In this document: positions 63,858-64,000 of the stretch, piece by piece
Layout of the letters: each line of letters opens with the position of its first letter
Numbering within the stretch: the first letter of the stretch is position 1
DNA from: Streptomyces fradiae ATCC 10745 = DSM 40063
GTDB lineage: Bacteria; Actinomycetota; Actinomycetes; Streptomycetales; Streptomycetaceae
NCBI RefSeq assembly: GCF_008704425.1
Contig: NZ_CP023696.1
Coordinates: 4,876,501 to 4,940,500, forward strand
DNA length: 64,000 nt
Reading direction: 5' to 3'
The notes under the pieces: generated by a model
Databases searched by the model: none
What the model saw: the letters and a program-made list of their open reading frames with translations, nothing else
What the model was told of the DNA's origin: nothing
Program-made: the position numbers and the translations under genes

Positions 63858-64000
63858 GTGAAGACGACGATGACGATCCGCAGCACCGCCAACCCCCGCC
63901 GCACCACCCTCGCCCACCTCGAGGACGCGGCCCGGCTGGAGCGCGGCGCCCTCCCGGAGCAGGCCGGCCCGCTGCCCGCCGCCACGGCCAACCCCCGCCG
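63858..64000 (+). CDS. Unidentified gene, 5' end only
   Basis: Open from GTG 63858 (in-frame ATG 63870) to the window edge, 47 codons, almost all ending in G or C, so probably coding. Starts KTTMTIRSTANPRRTTLAHLE, later PAATANPRR, so TANPRR occurs twice within 40 residues, hinting at a longer repeat. No family recognised. GAGG lies 12 bases before the GTG. Confidence 0.6.
   Translation, partial: MKTTMTIRSTANPRRTTLAHLEDAARLERGALPEQAGPLPAATANPR

Overview
High-GC (roughly 72-75%) actinobacterial chromosome, almost certainly a Streptomyces or close relative. The third codon position is nearly always G or C, GTG and TTG starts are common, many genes lack a Shine-Dalgarno sequence, and the gene order (mnmA, metE-like, ligA, c-di-GMP protein, gatCAB, ilvBNC, serA, leuB, ilvE, cimA, accB-accE, two conservons) matches the core-arm order I remember from Streptomyces coelicolor. 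No rRNA, tRNA, insertion sequence, prophage or CRISPR array is visible. This is core chromosome rather than an accessory island.

Layout. 1-9.1 kb: Tat-type N-acetylmuramoyl-alanine amidase (minus), mnmA, DUF427 protein, SDR and MetE-like protein (overlapping), ligA, and a GGDEF-EAL membrane protein (rmdB-like) with a remarkable histidine-repeat tail. 9.2-12.8 kb: gatC-gatA-79-aa protein-gatB, the transamidosome genes for Gln-tRNA(Gln)/Asn-tRNA(Asn). 13-20 kb: MMPL transporter, GNAT, PQQ-type sugar dehydrogenase lipoprotein, aldo/keto reductase, 2-hydroxyacid dehydrogenase. 20-29.3 kb: a second c-di-GMP protein (cdgF-like; intact GGDEF, wrecked EAL), then ilvB-ilvN-ilvC behind a leader-peptide attenuator, then serA. 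29.4-33.8 kb: PucR-type regulator divergent from proline dehydrogenase and P5C dehydrogenase, with two matching palindromes between them. 34-38.7 kb: secreted streptogrisin-type protease, AAC(2')-type acetyltransferase, a 47-aa protein, leuB, ilvE. 39-44.2 kb: urease-like ureAB-ureC with no accessory genes, agmatine deiminase, a hypothetical protein and a TetR regulator. 44.3-46.2 kb: cimA behind a second leader-peptide attenuator. 46.3-52.3 kb: Gly/Asp/Phe-tailed membrane protein, acyltransferase, YceI, accB-accE. 52.3-63.3 kb: two complete four-gene conservons (cvnABCD) in tandem on the minus strand. The last 143 bases start an unidentified gene.

Themes. Branched-chain amino acid synthesis dominates the middle (ilvBNC, leuB, ilvE, cimA), with two transcription attenuators whose leader peptides contain Ile/Leu/Val runs. 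A nitrogen-scavenging theme appears in proline catabolism, the urease-like operon and agmatine deiminase. Signalling is represented by two c-di-GMP proteins and the two conservons.

Most notable observations: the urease-like operon lacks maturation genes and the catalytic-flap cysteine; the cvnA reading frame of the upstream conservon is broken at a 5-bp tandem duplication; the two cvnD genes are 99% identical at DNA level while their cvnA partners have diverged, which points to gene conversion; and several perfect inverted repeats look like operators in front of individual genes.
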